The notes under the pieces are model-generated. The model saw nothing but the letters and a program-made list of their open reading frames with translations. It searched no databases and was not told where the DNA came from. A stretch of 44,902 bases of DNA from an uncultured Acetatifactor sp. (GTDB lineage Bacteria; Bacillota; Clostridia; Lachnospirales; Lachnospiraceae), in NCBI GenBank assembly GCA_910586515.1, contig CAJUGL010000026.1:1-44902 (forward strand). Reading direction: 5' to 3'. The translations under genes and the position numbers were made by a program. How positions within the stretch are numbered: position 1 is the first letter of the stretch; each line of letters begins with the position of its first letter. This document shows, in pieces, positions 24,885-34,072 of the stretch.

Positions 24885-26198
24885 ATGGACGTAATCAAGG
24901 TAAATGACGTGAGCAAGGTCTATAAATTGTATAAGGATCCCAAGGAACGGTTTCTGGAGGCCATCCATCCTTTTCACAAAAAGTACGGAGAGCCGTTTTA
25001 CGCGCTGAATCACGTTTCCTTCAGGATAGGCCGGGGGGAGACTGTGGGCATTATCGGCACCAACGGTTCCGGCAAGTCCACTGTGCTGAAGATCATCACC
25101 GGGGTGGTGCAGGCCACGGAGGGCACGGTGGAGGTGGAGGGCAATGTGTCCGCCCTTCTGGAGCTGGGCGCGGGATTTGACATGGATTATTCCGGGATAG
25201 AGAATATTTACATGAACGGCAGGGTGCTGGGCTTTACCAGAGAGCAGATGGACGCAAAGAAGGACGAGATTCTGGCTTTTGCGGATATCGGAGATTTTGT
25301 ACATCAGCCGGTGAAGACGTATTCCAGCGGTATGCTGGTTCGACTGGCCTTTGCTCTGGCCATCAACGTGGAGCCGGAGATTCTCATCATTGACGAGGCC
25401 CTGGCTGTGGGAGACGCTTTCTTTCAGGCAAAGTGCTTTAACAAGCTGGAGGAGATCAAGAATTCCGGCACCACCATTTTATTCGTGTCTCACGATATCG
25501 TGTCGGTGAAGAAGCTGTGTTCCCGGGCCATATGGCTTGACCGGGGCAATCTGCGGGAGGTGGGCGACGCCAAGGAGGTATGCGAGAAATATCTCAGCAT
25601 GCAGATCGAGGAACAGAACCGGGAGAAGGCGCAGCTGATACGGCAGATGAAGCTGGGAAATGTGACGGAATCGGTAGAGACGGAACATGAGAGGAAGGAA
25701 TTCCGGCGTATAGACTTGAGCAATGCCGCAGGGGAATCGGGAACCAGAGAAGGGGAGATCCTCTCTTTTTATATCCGGGACAACCAGGGGAATGACGTGG
25801 CGGTTCTTCAGACGGAGCACACGTATCACTTTGGACTGCTGACGAAATTCAATACAGATATGGACAATGTACTGTTTGGCTTTGAGATGGAGAATACCAG
25901 AGGCGTAAAGCTTTTTTCGGTGAATAATTTCCTCTCCGACGAGGTGCTGGCCCATGTAAACAGGGGGGAGATCTACGAGGTGTCCTTTGCGGTGAAACTT
26001 CCCAGGATATGCGCCACGGAGTACCTGGTGAGTCCTTCCCTTGCGGCGGGAGACCAGACCAACCACGTGGTGCTGCACAGGATTCACAATGCGGTGAAGA
26101 TAGACGTGGACAATCAGGGCTATAATCTGTCCGTGATCGAGCTGGATACCCGGGCAAGCTTTGTGCGGCACGGGGAAGAGGATATAATGTTATATTAG
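24885..26198 (+). CDS. ABC exporter ATPase with carbohydrate-binding tail (Wzt/TagH-like)
   Basis: Start at 24885 is preferred to 24879 because AGGAG is spaced six bases from it. 437 residues. It has Walker A GTNGSGKST (near 57), the signature YSSGMLVRLAFAL (near 146), Walker B EILIIDEALAVGD (near 165) and the H-loop VSHD. From about 268 a Wzt-type C-terminal beta domain (about 170 residues) follows. In E. coli O8/O9a this domain binds the capped non-reducing end and gates export. Its presence implies that the exported glycan has a defined end group, matching the methyltransferase encoded next. Confidence 0.93.
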   Translation: MDVIKVNDVSKVYKLYKDPKERFLEAIHPFHKKYGEPFYALNHVSFRIGRGETVGIIGTNGSGKSTVLKIITGVVQATEGTVEVEGNVSALLELGAGFDMDYSGIENIYMNGRVLGFTREQMDAKKDEILAFADIGDFVHQPVKTYSSGMLVRLAFALAINVEPEILIIDEALAVGDAFFQAKCFNKLEEIKNSGTTILFVSHDIVSVKKLCSRAIWLDRGNLREVGDAKEVCEKYLSMQIEEQNREKAQLIRQMKLGNVTESVETEHERKEFRRIDLSNAAGESGTREGEILSFYIRDNQGNDVAVLQTEHTYHFGLLTKFNTDMDNVLFGFEMENTRGVKLFSVNNFLSDEVLAHVNRGEIYEVSFAVKLPRICATEYLVSPSLAAGDQTNHVVLHRIHNAVKIDVDNQGYNLSVIELDTRASFVRHGEEDIMLY

Positions 26199-26219
26199 AG
26201 CGGGCATGGAGGTGAAAGG

Positions 26220-29200
26220 ATGAACGGGAACGAATTGTTTACGGGGGAAAGGTTTATACCGGGGATTGACGACGATAAGCTGGAGATGGAACATTACCAG
26301 CGCTATCTGAGCGTAAGGGAGCTGGTCCGGGGCAAGACGGTCCTGGACGCTGCCTGCGGAGAAGGCTACGGCAGCAGCCTTATGGCTTCCGTAGCCGGGG
26401 AGGTGACCGGGCTGGATATCGACGGGGAGACCGTGGAGCGGGCCAGGGAAAATTATAAGGACCGGAAAAATCTGCGTTTTCTGCAGGGAAGCATTGCCTC
26501 CATTCCCCTGGAAGACGAAAGCGTGGATGCGGTGGTATCCTTTGAGACCATCGAACATGTGCCGGAACTGCTGCAGTTTCAGTTTCTGGGCGAGATCGGC
26601 AGGGTGCTGAAAAAGGACGGCATTCTGGTGATGTCCACCCCCAACAAGGCGATTTATTCCGATTTATACGATTATAAAAACGAATTCCATGTGAAGGAAT
26701 TCTATCATGACGAGTTTCTGGCTTTTCTGAAGCTGAAGTTTAAGTATGTCAGGCTGTTCAACCAGAACTTCCAGATTGCTTCCGTCCTGAGCGACTGCCA
26801 GGGAGAGGAGGGGGCGCTGAACTGCTACCTGCGCAGTCCGGGATATGATAAAAACGGGAAATATTATATCGCGATTGCGTCAAATTCTCCGGTGGAGACA
26901 GGGCGGTTCGGTTCGGTGTACCTGGGAGATTCGGGGGAGTATGACAGCACGGTTCAGCGGATTCTGGCTCTGCAGAAGGAGGAGGAAGTCCGCAACGAGC
27001 ATATCGGCAGGCTCAACGGAGAGATCCGGCAGGCAGGGGAAACGATTCAGCGGCTTCAGGAGGAGACGCAGGAGCGGAATGCCCACATCCGGCATCTGGA
27101 CGGAGAGATTGCCCGAAAGGATGAAGAGGCGCTGGCGGCTGGGGAAACCATCCGCAGGCTCCAGGAGGAGAGCGAAGAACGGAATGTCCATATCCGGCAT
27201 CTGGACGGAGAGATTGCCAGGAAGGATGAGGAGGCGCTGGCGGCTGGGGAAACCATCCGCGGGCTGCAGGAGGAAATCCGCCGGATCAACGCGGAGTGGG
27301 ATGGCCATGTCCGACAGAGGGATCAGCAGATAGAAGACCAGAGAAACGAAATCCAGGAGCTGCGGCAGACTGTCCGCAACAAGGAAGGCCATATTGAGCT
27401 GCTGCTGGAGGTGGAGAGAGCCTATGAATGGGAGAAGACTACCCGTTCCTATAAATTCGGCAGAGGGCTGCGCCGCACGGGGGAATTTTTCCTGCCTCCG
27501 GGCAGCAGAAGACGCTTTTTTGCGCGGGTATTGGCGGATTTGGTAAAGAAGCCGAAACTGATGCTCCATGTGATACGGCCCAAGCGGATCAGGAATTATT
27601 TCTGGTGCATGAAAAACGGCGGCATGGACAGTGTAAAACAGCATTACCGGGAGACGCTGAAGAATGAATCATACATGATGGACCCTTCAGGGGAACTTAC
27701 CCTGGAGGATGTGGCAGGAAAAAAAGCCGGCGCGGAGGAAAAGAGCGCCGGAGAGTATGAACGGCTGACACTGCCTTTCAGTGAGGCACCGTGGGTGTCC
27801 GTGGTTATTCCGGTGTATAATCAATTTGAATATACTTACAACTGCCTGAAATCCATCATTCGGAATTCGGGGGATATTCCCTATGAAGTCATTATCGCCG
27901 ACGACTGCTCCACGGATGTGACCAGAGAGATCCAGGGGATCGTCAGGAATATAAGGCTGGCAACCACGGAAAAAAACGTACGTTTTCTGCTGAACTGCAA
28001 TAACGCGGCCAGGCAGGCCAGGGGGAAATATATCCTGTTCCTGAACAATGACACCCAGGTCCAGGAGAATTGGCTGGAGCCCCTGGTGAGCCTTATGGAG
28101 CGCAGCGCGGATATCGGCATGGTGGGCTCCAAGCTGATCTACCCGGACGGCTTTCTTCAGGAGGCGGGAGGCATTGTGTGGAAGGATGCCTCCGCCTGGA
28201 ATTACGGCAATCGGCGCAATACCGAGGATCCGGAATTCAATTATGTCAAGGAGGCGGACTATATCTCCGGCGCGGCCATCATGATCCGCAGGAGCCTGTG
28301 GGAGGAGATCGGCGGATTTGACGAGCGCTTTGCGCCGGCCTATTATGAGGACACGGATCTGGCTTTTGAAGTGAGAAGGCGCGGATACAAAGTGCTCTAT
28401 CAGCCTCTGTCCAGAGTGGTTCATTTCGAGGGCATTTCCAACGGCACGGATGTACAGAGCGGGTTAAAGCACTATCAGCAGGTAAATTTTCAGAAATTTT
28501 ATGAGAAATGGCGGGATGTGCTGGAGGCGGAGCATGAGGTAAACGGGGAGAATGTGTTTACCGCCAAAGACAGAAGCGGCAGGAAAAAGCATATGCTGGT
28601 GGTGGACCACTATGTGCCCCATCACGATCAGGACGCCGGAGGGAAATGCACCTATATGTACCTGCAGACATTTGTGAAAATGGGCTTCCAGGTGACGTTC
28701 ATCGGCGATAATTTTTACAAGCATGAACCCTATACTACCCAGCTGAACCAGATGGGGATAGAGGTGCTCTACGGCAACTATTACTATAATAACTGGCAGC
28801 AGTGGCTGAAGGAGAACGGACATTATTTCGACTATATTTATCTCCAGAGGCCCCATATTTCCATTAAGTATATCGATATCGTAAAGAAGTACTCCAGGGC
28901 GAAAATATTCTACTTTGCCCATGACCTGCACCATATCAGGGAGTACAGAGAGTATGAAATGACAGGAGATCCGGAGAAGCTGGAATCCGCGAAAAAGTGG
29001 AAGAAGATCGAGTATGAGCTGTTCGAGAAGGCGGATGTGGGCCATGTGGTGGGAAGCTTTGAGCAGCAGAAGATGCAGGAAGTCTTTCCCGGGAAGCCCA
29101 TCCGCAACATTCCCCTGTATATTTATGAGAATACGCCGGGGGATATCAACAAGGACTTCGCCTCAAGACATGATCTGCTCTATGTGGGAGGTTTCGGACA

Positions 29201-29687
29201 TCCCCCTAACATCGACGCCGTATTGTGGTTTGCCCGGGAGGTATTTCCCAGGGTGCTGGAGCGCTGGCCGGACATGAGATGGCATGTGGTGGGCGGAAAG
29301 GCGACTCTGGAGGTGCAGGCTCTGGCCTCGAAGAACATCCTCATCGAGGGATTCCTGCCGGACGAGGACCTGGAGAAGCTCTATCGGGAATGCCGCATGG
29401 CCGTTGTGCCCCTTCGCTACGGAGCCGGCGTAAAGGGCAAGGTAGTGGAGTCTGCCTATTACCAGATTCCGCTGGTCACCACCTCCATAGGGGCGGAGGG
29501 CTTAAGCCGGGAAGAAGCCTTTATGGCGGTGGAAGACGATGGAGAGAAGCTTGCGGAAACCATCTGCCGCCTGTATGAAGACTACCCGAAGCTCAGGGAA
29601 ATGTCGGATAACGGAGTACGGTTTATCGAGAACCATTTTACGCTTGCGGAGGCGCAGCGGGTGCTTGAGATGGATGTGGAGGTTTAG
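26220..29687 (+). CDS. Methyltransferase-coiled coil-GT2-GT4 multidomain protein
   Basis: 1155 residues, start behind GGAGG. Residues 1-230 are a class-I SAM methyltransferase (VLDAACGEGYG near 40, GLDIDGETVE, VVSFETIEHVPEL). About 243-400 is a heptad-rich coiled coil with a near-perfect 35-residue repeat. About 400-520 is a linker with basic patches. A GT2 domain occupies 524-770 (VSVVIPVYNQFEYT, IADDCSTD, FLNNDTQ, GGFDERFAPAYYEDTDL). A GT4-like domain occupies 790-1150 (YVGGFGHPPNIDAV, PLRYGAGVKGKVVESAYYQIPLVTT). The order recalls WbdD (methyltransferase plus coiled-coil ruler) fused to WbdA-like transferases, next to an ABC exporter with a capping-sensor tail. Likely role: extend, cap and measure the chain. 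Inference from architecture; substrates unknown. Confidence 0.9.
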   Translation: MNGNELFTGERFIPGIDDDKLEMEHYQRYLSVRELVRGKTVLDAACGEGYGSSLMASVAGEVTGLDIDGETVERARENYKDRKNLRFLQGSIASIPLEDESVDAVVSFETIEHVPELLQFQFLGEIGRVLKKDGILVMSTPNKAIYSDLYDYKNEFHVKEFYHDEFLAFLKLKFKYVRLFNQNFQIASVLSDCQGEEGALNCYLRSPGYDKNGKYYIAIASNSPVETGRFGSVYLGDSGEYDSTVQRILALQKEEEVRNEHIGRLNGEIRQAGETIQRLQEETQERNAHIRHLDGEIARKDEEALAAGETIRRLQEESEERNVHIRHLDGEIARKDEEALAAGETIRGLQEEIRRINAEWDGHVRQRDQQIEDQRNEIQELRQTVRNKEGHIELLLEVERAYEWEKTTRSYKFGRGLRRTGEFFLPPGSRRRFFARVLADLVKKPKLMLHVIRPKRIRNYFWCMKNGGMDSVKQHYRETLKNESYMMDPSGELTLEDVAGKKAGAEEKSAGEYERLTLPFSEAPWVSVVIPVYNQFEYTYNCLKSIIRNSGDIPYEVIIADDCSTDVTREIQGIVRNIRLATTEKNVRFLLNCNNAARQARGKYILFLNNDTQVQENWLEPLVSLMERSADIGMVGSKLIYPDGFLQEAGGIVWKDASAWNYGNRRNTEDPEFNYVKEADYISGAAIMIRRSLWEEIGGFDERFAPAYYEDTDLAFEVRRRGYKVLYQPLSRVVHFEGISNGTDVQSGLKHYQQVNFQKFYEKWRDVLEAEHEVNGENVFTAKDRSGRKKHMLVVDHYVPHHDQDAGGKCTYMYLQTFVKMGFQVTFIGDNFYKHEPYTTQLNQMGIEVLYGNYYYNNWQQWLKENGHYFDYIYLQRPHISIKYIDIVKKYSRAKIFYFAHDLHHIREYREYEMTGDPEKLESAKKWKKIEYELFEKADVGHVVGSFEQQKMQEVFPGKPIRNIPLYIYENTPGDINKDFASRHDLLYVGGFGHPPNIDAVLWFAREVFPRVLERWPDMRWHVVGGKATLEVQALASKNILIEGFLPDEDLEKLYRECRMAVVPLRYGAGVKGKVVESAYYQIPLVTTSIGAEGLSREEAFMAVEDDGEKLAETICRLYEDYPKLREMSDNGVRFIENHFTLAEAQRVLEMDVEV
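27084..27293 (+). repeat. 105-bp direct repeat encoding the coiled coil
   Basis: Two nearly identical 105-base copies (from 27084 and from 27189) encode HIRHLDGEIARKDEEALAAG and a following IR-LQEE heptad block. The repeat is exactly 35 residues, that is five heptads, so gain or loss keeps both frame and heptad register. Confidence 0.9.
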
Positions 29688-29773
29688 GGACAGATATCAT
29701 TTTGGGGATTTCGCGGGACTTGGTCTTCATCGAGTATGGAAAATTTGCCAGGAATAAAACGGTGTGCCTATGG

Positions 29774-29823
29774 TATAATGTGAACCGTTGGAGCCCCCTT
29801 TGTATGAGCCGATACATGGGGGC
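29774..29823 (+). promoter_or_regulatory. Extended -10 promoter and leader stem-loop of operon D
   Basis: TGGTATAAT (-10 hexamer 29774-29779 with the extended TG just upstream) has no good -35. It is followed by a stem-loop, GCCCCCTTTGTAT pairing with ATACATGGGGGC (29793-29823), without a T-run. The hairpin lies in the leader about 35 bases before the start codon. Confidence 0.5.
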
Positions 29824-29858
29824 ATGGCCTGGCAGATTGAAGAGGAAGCGGTGAACAT

Positions 29859-32306
29859 ATGAGTAAAAGAGCTAAGAAATTTTCGGGATATATTTCCGCG
29901 GGCGTATTGATTTGTTTTTTTGTGCTGATTAATTTAACCTTTGGAAATCATATTCTTGCGAATGAGAAAACGGAACAATCAGGTAAAGAATATACGGAAA
30001 GAGAAGAATTTATTTTCTCCGATATTTTTCAGTCGGAAGAGGACTACATAGAACAGAAGTTTATCCCCCAGAGGGAGGGACTGGACCAGATTAAGATTAG
30101 ATTGGCCATAAATTACGCCGGTTTACCGGACGAGATGGTTGTAAAGATAGATTTGTGCCAGGAAGATCGTGTGATTCAGTCAGAGGAAATTGACAAAGAA
30201 CAGATAAGAAACTGGCATTATTACGACTACAATATCAAGGAGAAACTGGCGCCGGGGGAGGAGTACACGGTCAGAATAAGCCAGCCCATAGGGCCGGAAG
30301 ACGAGAAGGACGGAAAATACTGGGTGTCCTACGTTATATTTCACGCGGCGGAACATGTGGAGGAAAATGCGGAAAGCTATTTTTATAACGGGGAAGAAGT
30401 TAAGGGTGAATTTGAGTTATGTTATATATATCATTATATAGATCAGGGGTTGGTCACCGCATGGGTGGTGACGGACGCAGTTTTTGCGGCCGCAGCCGCA
30501 GCGTTGATGGTCATGAGGAAACATGTCAAAATAAAGGAAAAAAATAAAAAGAGAATTTGCGCCTTTCTTTATTTTATTCTTCCGGTGTTTGGTTTTATTT
30601 CCGTTGAGCAGATTGCCGGCAATCTGCTTACCATGCAGCTGTGGAGTGTCATAAAGAATCTCCTGTTCAGTTATCTGATCTTCTTTCTTCTGTCCTTTGT
30701 CTTCAGGCGAATCGGAACTCTGGCCATTGTGTATATGGCGGGGTGTGCGGTGGTGGGACTGGTGCAGTATTTTGTGCTGCTGTTCAGAGGAAGCGCGTTT
30801 ACGATTCAGGATTTTTTTGCCTGGAAGACCGCGGCAACGGTGGCAAATAAATATATATATGAAATAACGTTTCCGATATTCCTGAACCTGATTCTTTTCC
30901 TGTTTCTTGTCTGTACATGTATGCAGGTGAAGCGGACGGTTTTTTCCGTCCGTCATAAGTTTGTTTTTGTGCTGAGCGCGGTGGGCGTTATGGGAATGGC
31001 CGGAAGTCTCAGCGGCGGTTTTCTGATCTCGACGCATTTGATCAATACATGGGATTTGGCGGCCAGCTACCGCAAGTACGGCGTAGTGCTGACTCTCGCC
31101 TCGGAGGTGCAGTACCTTGTGGGAGAGAAACCGGAGGGGTATTCTGTAGAAAAGGTGGAAAGTATTCTGGCGGATATGGACAGCCGGACAGAGAATGAAA
31201 CGATTGTGCCGGACAATATTATCCTGATCATGAACGAGAGTTTTGCGGATCTTGAGTATATTCAGGAGATTGCAACGGATACGGAGCTGCTTCCCTATCT
31301 GCGGGGCATGAAGGAAAATGTGGTAAAGGGATACCTGACCGTTCCTGTATTCGGCGGGGGCACTTCAAATTCCGAGTATGAGGTGCTCACGGGAAACAGT
31401 ATGGCGTTTTTATCAGGAGGAAGTCCTTATCAGACGAATGTATCCGCTCCGGAATATGGTTTGGCTTATACATTGAAAAGTCAGGGGTATTATACCGCGG
31501 CCGCCCATCCTTATCTGGCGGAGAACTGGAACAGAAGAAAAGTATATTCTGATATGGGATTTGATATATTCATCTCCGAAGAAAACTGGGGAAAAGAGAA
31601 TTTGATGCGTTGGTGCGAGTCCGACAAGGGCGCCTATGACAAGATTATTTCCCTGTATGAGGAGACGGAGGGGAAGTTTTTCGCTTTTCTGGTGACGATG
31701 CAGAATCATGGCGGATACGGGGAAGAGTTTGACAATTTTCAAAATACCGTGAAGCTAAACTATGCCGAGTCATATCCTCAGGCGGAACAATATCTGTCCC
31801 TGCTGCAGGAATCGGATAAAGCGTTTGCCGAATTGATTTCTCATTTTGAGGATGTGGAAGAACCTACGATGATTGTCATGTTCGGAGACCACCAGGCGAC
31901 GCTTGAAAACGAATTTTATGAAGAACTGTTCGGCATGCCCAAGGAAGAATTGGGCCTTGAGCTTGTACATAAACGGTATGCCACGCCTTTTGTCATCTGG
32001 ACAAATTACGACATTGAGGAAAAATACGATGTAATGATGAGCTCGAATTACTTTGGAAGCTATATTCTGAATATTGCAGGTGTGGAGCTGACGCCCTATA
32101 ACCGATTCCAGCTTAAGGCACTGGAAGAAGTCCCGATTATCAGCGGAAGAGGCATCTGCGACAGTGAGGGGAAATGGTATGCCTGGGAAGAGGCTCCGGG
32201 GGCCTGTATCGAATTCACCGATGCCTATCGAATCCTGCAGTATAATAATATATATGATCGAAAAAACAGAGTGGATTCGTTTTTTTCGGTAGCTTCGGGG
32301 GGATAA
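29859..32306 (+). CDS. LtaS-like membrane phosphoglycerol/phosphoalkyl transferase
   Basis: 815 residues. After one membrane helix (about 8-30) comes an unusual exported domain of about 160 residues (35-195, beta-rich, no Cys). A bundle of about five helices (198-405) and an extracellular sulfatase-fold domain (450-790) follow. Key residues: PDNIILIMNESFADL (metal-site Glu, near 450-464), the nucleophile Thr near 502 in GGGTSNSEYEVLTG, and FGDHQ near 675. LtaS-type enzymes transfer glycerol phosphate from phosphatidylglycerol to a polymer outside the cell. The extra exported domain and the acyltransferase neighbours suggest decoration of a polysaccharide over classical LTA synthesis (inference). 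Start ATG is preceded by GAGGAAG. Confidence 0.88.
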   Translation: MSKRAKKFSGYISAGVLICFFVLINLTFGNHILANEKTEQSGKEYTEREEFIFSDIFQSEEDYIEQKFIPQREGLDQIKIRLAINYAGLPDEMVVKIDLCQEDRVIQSEEIDKEQIRNWHYYDYNIKEKLAPGEEYTVRISQPIGPEDEKDGKYWVSYVIFHAAEHVEENAESYFYNGEEVKGEFELCYIYHYIDQGLVTAWVVTDAVFAAAAAALMVMRKHVKIKEKNKKRICAFLYFILPVFGFISVEQIAGNLLTMQLWSVIKNLLFSYLIFFLLSFVFRRIGTLAIVYMAGCAVVGLVQYFVLLFRGSAFTIQDFFAWKTAATVANKYIYEITFPIFLNLILFLFLVCTCMQVKRTVFSVRHKFVFVLSAVGVMGMAGSLSGGFLISTHLINTWDLAASYRKYGVVLTLASEVQYLVGEKPEGYSVEKVESILADMDSRTENETIVPDNIILIMNESFADLEYIQEIATDTELLPYLRGMKENVVKGYLTVPVFGGGTSNSEYEVLTGNSMAFLSGGSPYQTNVSAPEYGLAYTLKSQGYYTAAAHPYLAENWNRRKVYSDMGFDIFISEENWGKENLMRWCESDKGAYDKIISLYEETEGKFFAFLVTMQNHGGYGEEFDNFQNTVKLNYAESYPQAEQYLSLLQESDKAFAELISHFEDVEEPTMIVMFGDHQATLENEFYEELFGMPKEELGLELVHKRYATPFVIWTNYDIEEKYDVMMSSNYFGSYILNIAGVELTPYNRFQLKALEEVPIISGRGICDSEGKWYAWEEAPGACIEFTDAYRILQYNNIYDRKNRVDSFFSVASGG

Positions 32307-32310
32307 ACAA

Positions 32311-34044
32311 ATGAGTGGAGAAAAGCAAAAGGGCAGAATTGAATGGTGTGATGTCTATAAGGGAATCGTTATCATTCTTGTGGTGCTGGGGCATGCTACA
32401 GGTATGTTTAATCTGTATATTTATCAGTTCCACATGGCTGCCTTTTTCTTTATCTCCGGCTATACCGGCAGGATGCGTGAGCATTCCCTGTTGGAAGAAT
32501 TCATCAGGAAGCTGTACAAGCTCCTGATTCCTTATTATGGGATAAGCATTGCCGGACTGGCGGTGTTTTGGACCCTGGACAGGGCGGAACTGCTGGGTTT
32601 TGTGTCGGGCACGGATTATCCGGAAAGCTTCTGGAAGGCGCTGGAAGCTTTGTTTGGCAGAAATGTGATCTATTGTGACTGGCTGGGAGCGATATGGTTT
32701 CTGCCGGTGCTGTTTTCGGCAAACATGATTGTAAAACTTCTGACTGCATTGTTTCGTTCGGATTATCTGGTGGGACTGGCCAGTATTTTGCTGTTTCTGT
32801 ATGCGGGGGAGCTGAAGGGGGATACTATATACCGTATTGGTCTGGATCTGGCATTCAGGGCGCAGGCTTTTCTGGTAATGGGTTATCTGATGCGCAGGAT
32901 AAAGGAAAAACCGGAAAAAAGTTGGCACCTTGGCGTAAAAATCGCCCTGATCTGGATAGCATGGCAGGGATGGATTCGGCTGGGATTCCACTATGGAGTG
33001 GACTGGCCAACCAGAAGCTTTAACGGGCCGGTTGATCTGGTTCAGCCGGTTTTCGGGATATTGCTGACGATAAATGCTGCCAGACTTATCTGCGGTAATC
33101 AGCGGTTAAAGAAATTCTTTCGGTATCTGGGACAAAACAGTATGGGGATTATGTTTTTCCACTTTATCGGATTTAAGGCCGCGTATCTGCTGCTTGTGGG
33201 TCTGGGGGTTGTGGGAGCGGAGAGGATAGCTTCCCTTACTCCGGGGACGGCGCTGAAGGCCTGGTGGCCGCTTACATTGGCGTCCGGAGTTGCGGTAAGT
33301 CTTTTCCTGTGGAAAGCGCTTAACGGAATACCTGGGGCGAGGCTCCTGCTGGGCGGAGGGAGCGCCGGTGCTTTTTATCAAAGAGTGACGGCTTTTAAAG
33401 GGATTCGCCTGGTGAGGCAGGGGTATGAAGCTCTGGCGCTGGGGATAAATGCTCTGCTGGAGCGATGGAGAGCTTTTTTATGCGCAGGCCCGTGCAGTGG
33501 AAGTTTGCCGCTGAAGGAGCGCAGGGGCGGCGCGCCGGCAGGGATAAACTCTCTCCTGCTGGATTTGACCGGGAAATGGCGGAAAGCCGTTTTCTACATG
33601 GCTGTGACAGGAGGAGCCGTGTGGGTTGGATGCGGTTTGCTGCCGACAAGGGTGGAGGTGACTTTTCCCTATGAGGGGGATGCTGCAGATTTCAGCGGAG
33701 GATGGCTGAACCAGAGCGATGGGGAGACGTATCGGTGGTTTGAGGGGGCCGCTCAGGTGGGGATTATGCTGAAGAGGCAGAAAAGCCTGGAAATACATGG
33801 ATATATTCCGGAGTCGGTAGAGAATATTACGTATATGGCAGTGTCGCTGAACGGGGCGGAGATCTATCACGAGCCGGTCTGCTGCGGCAGTGCGATCGAC
33901 ATACAGCTGGATATAGGAAAATATGTCTTTCCGGCGCAGGTAAACCTGCTGGAGATCTTTACGGACGGCATTAAGATAGCGGGAGAGGATGATGCGGATA
34001 AAAGGGACTACAGCGCAATGGTAAATTTGATTCTGATATATTGA
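32311..34044 (+). CDS. Acyltransferase-3 family O-acyltransferase with C-terminal exported domain (copy 1)
   Basis: Transfers acyl (often acetyl) groups to extracellular glycans. Residues 1-345 have the ten-helix acyltransferase-3 fold, with WCDVYKGIVIILVVLGHA (conserved His near 27) and FFISGY near the start. Residues about 385-420 form a charged loop, then an eleventh helix (about 430-450). A soluble C-terminal domain of about 120 residues follows (VEVTFPYEG, GGWL, YRWFEGAAQ). The paralogue at 38004 shares the whole layout. It begins 4 bases after the LtaS-like stop, so the two are co-translated. Confidence 0.88.
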   Translation: MSGEKQKGRIEWCDVYKGIVIILVVLGHATGMFNLYIYQFHMAAFFFISGYTGRMREHSLLEEFIRKLYKLLIPYYGISIAGLAVFWTLDRAELLGFVSGTDYPESFWKALEALFGRNVIYCDWLGAIWFLPVLFSANMIVKLLTALFRSDYLVGLASILLFLYAGELKGDTIYRIGLDLAFRAQAFLVMGYLMRRIKEKPEKSWHLGVKIALIWIAWQGWIRLGFHYGVDWPTRSFNGPVDLVQPVFGILLTINAARLICGNQRLKKFFRYLGQNSMGIMFFHFIGFKAAYLLLVGLGVVGAERIASLTPGTALKAWWPLTLASGVAVSLFLWKALNGIPGARLLLGGGSAGAFYQRVTAFKGIRLVRQGYEALALGINALLERWRAFLCAGPCSGSLPLKERRGGAPAGINSLLLDLTGKWRKAVFYMAVTGGAVWVGCGLLPTRVEVTFPYEGDAADFSGGWLNQSDGETYRWFEGAAQVGIMLKRQKSLEIHGYIPESVENITYMAVSLNGAEIYHEPVCCGSAIDIQLDIGKYVFPAQVNLLEIFTDGIKIAGEDDADKRDYSAMVNLILIY

Positions 34045-34072
34045 TTTGGAGGGACATTTGCGGAGAACGGGC

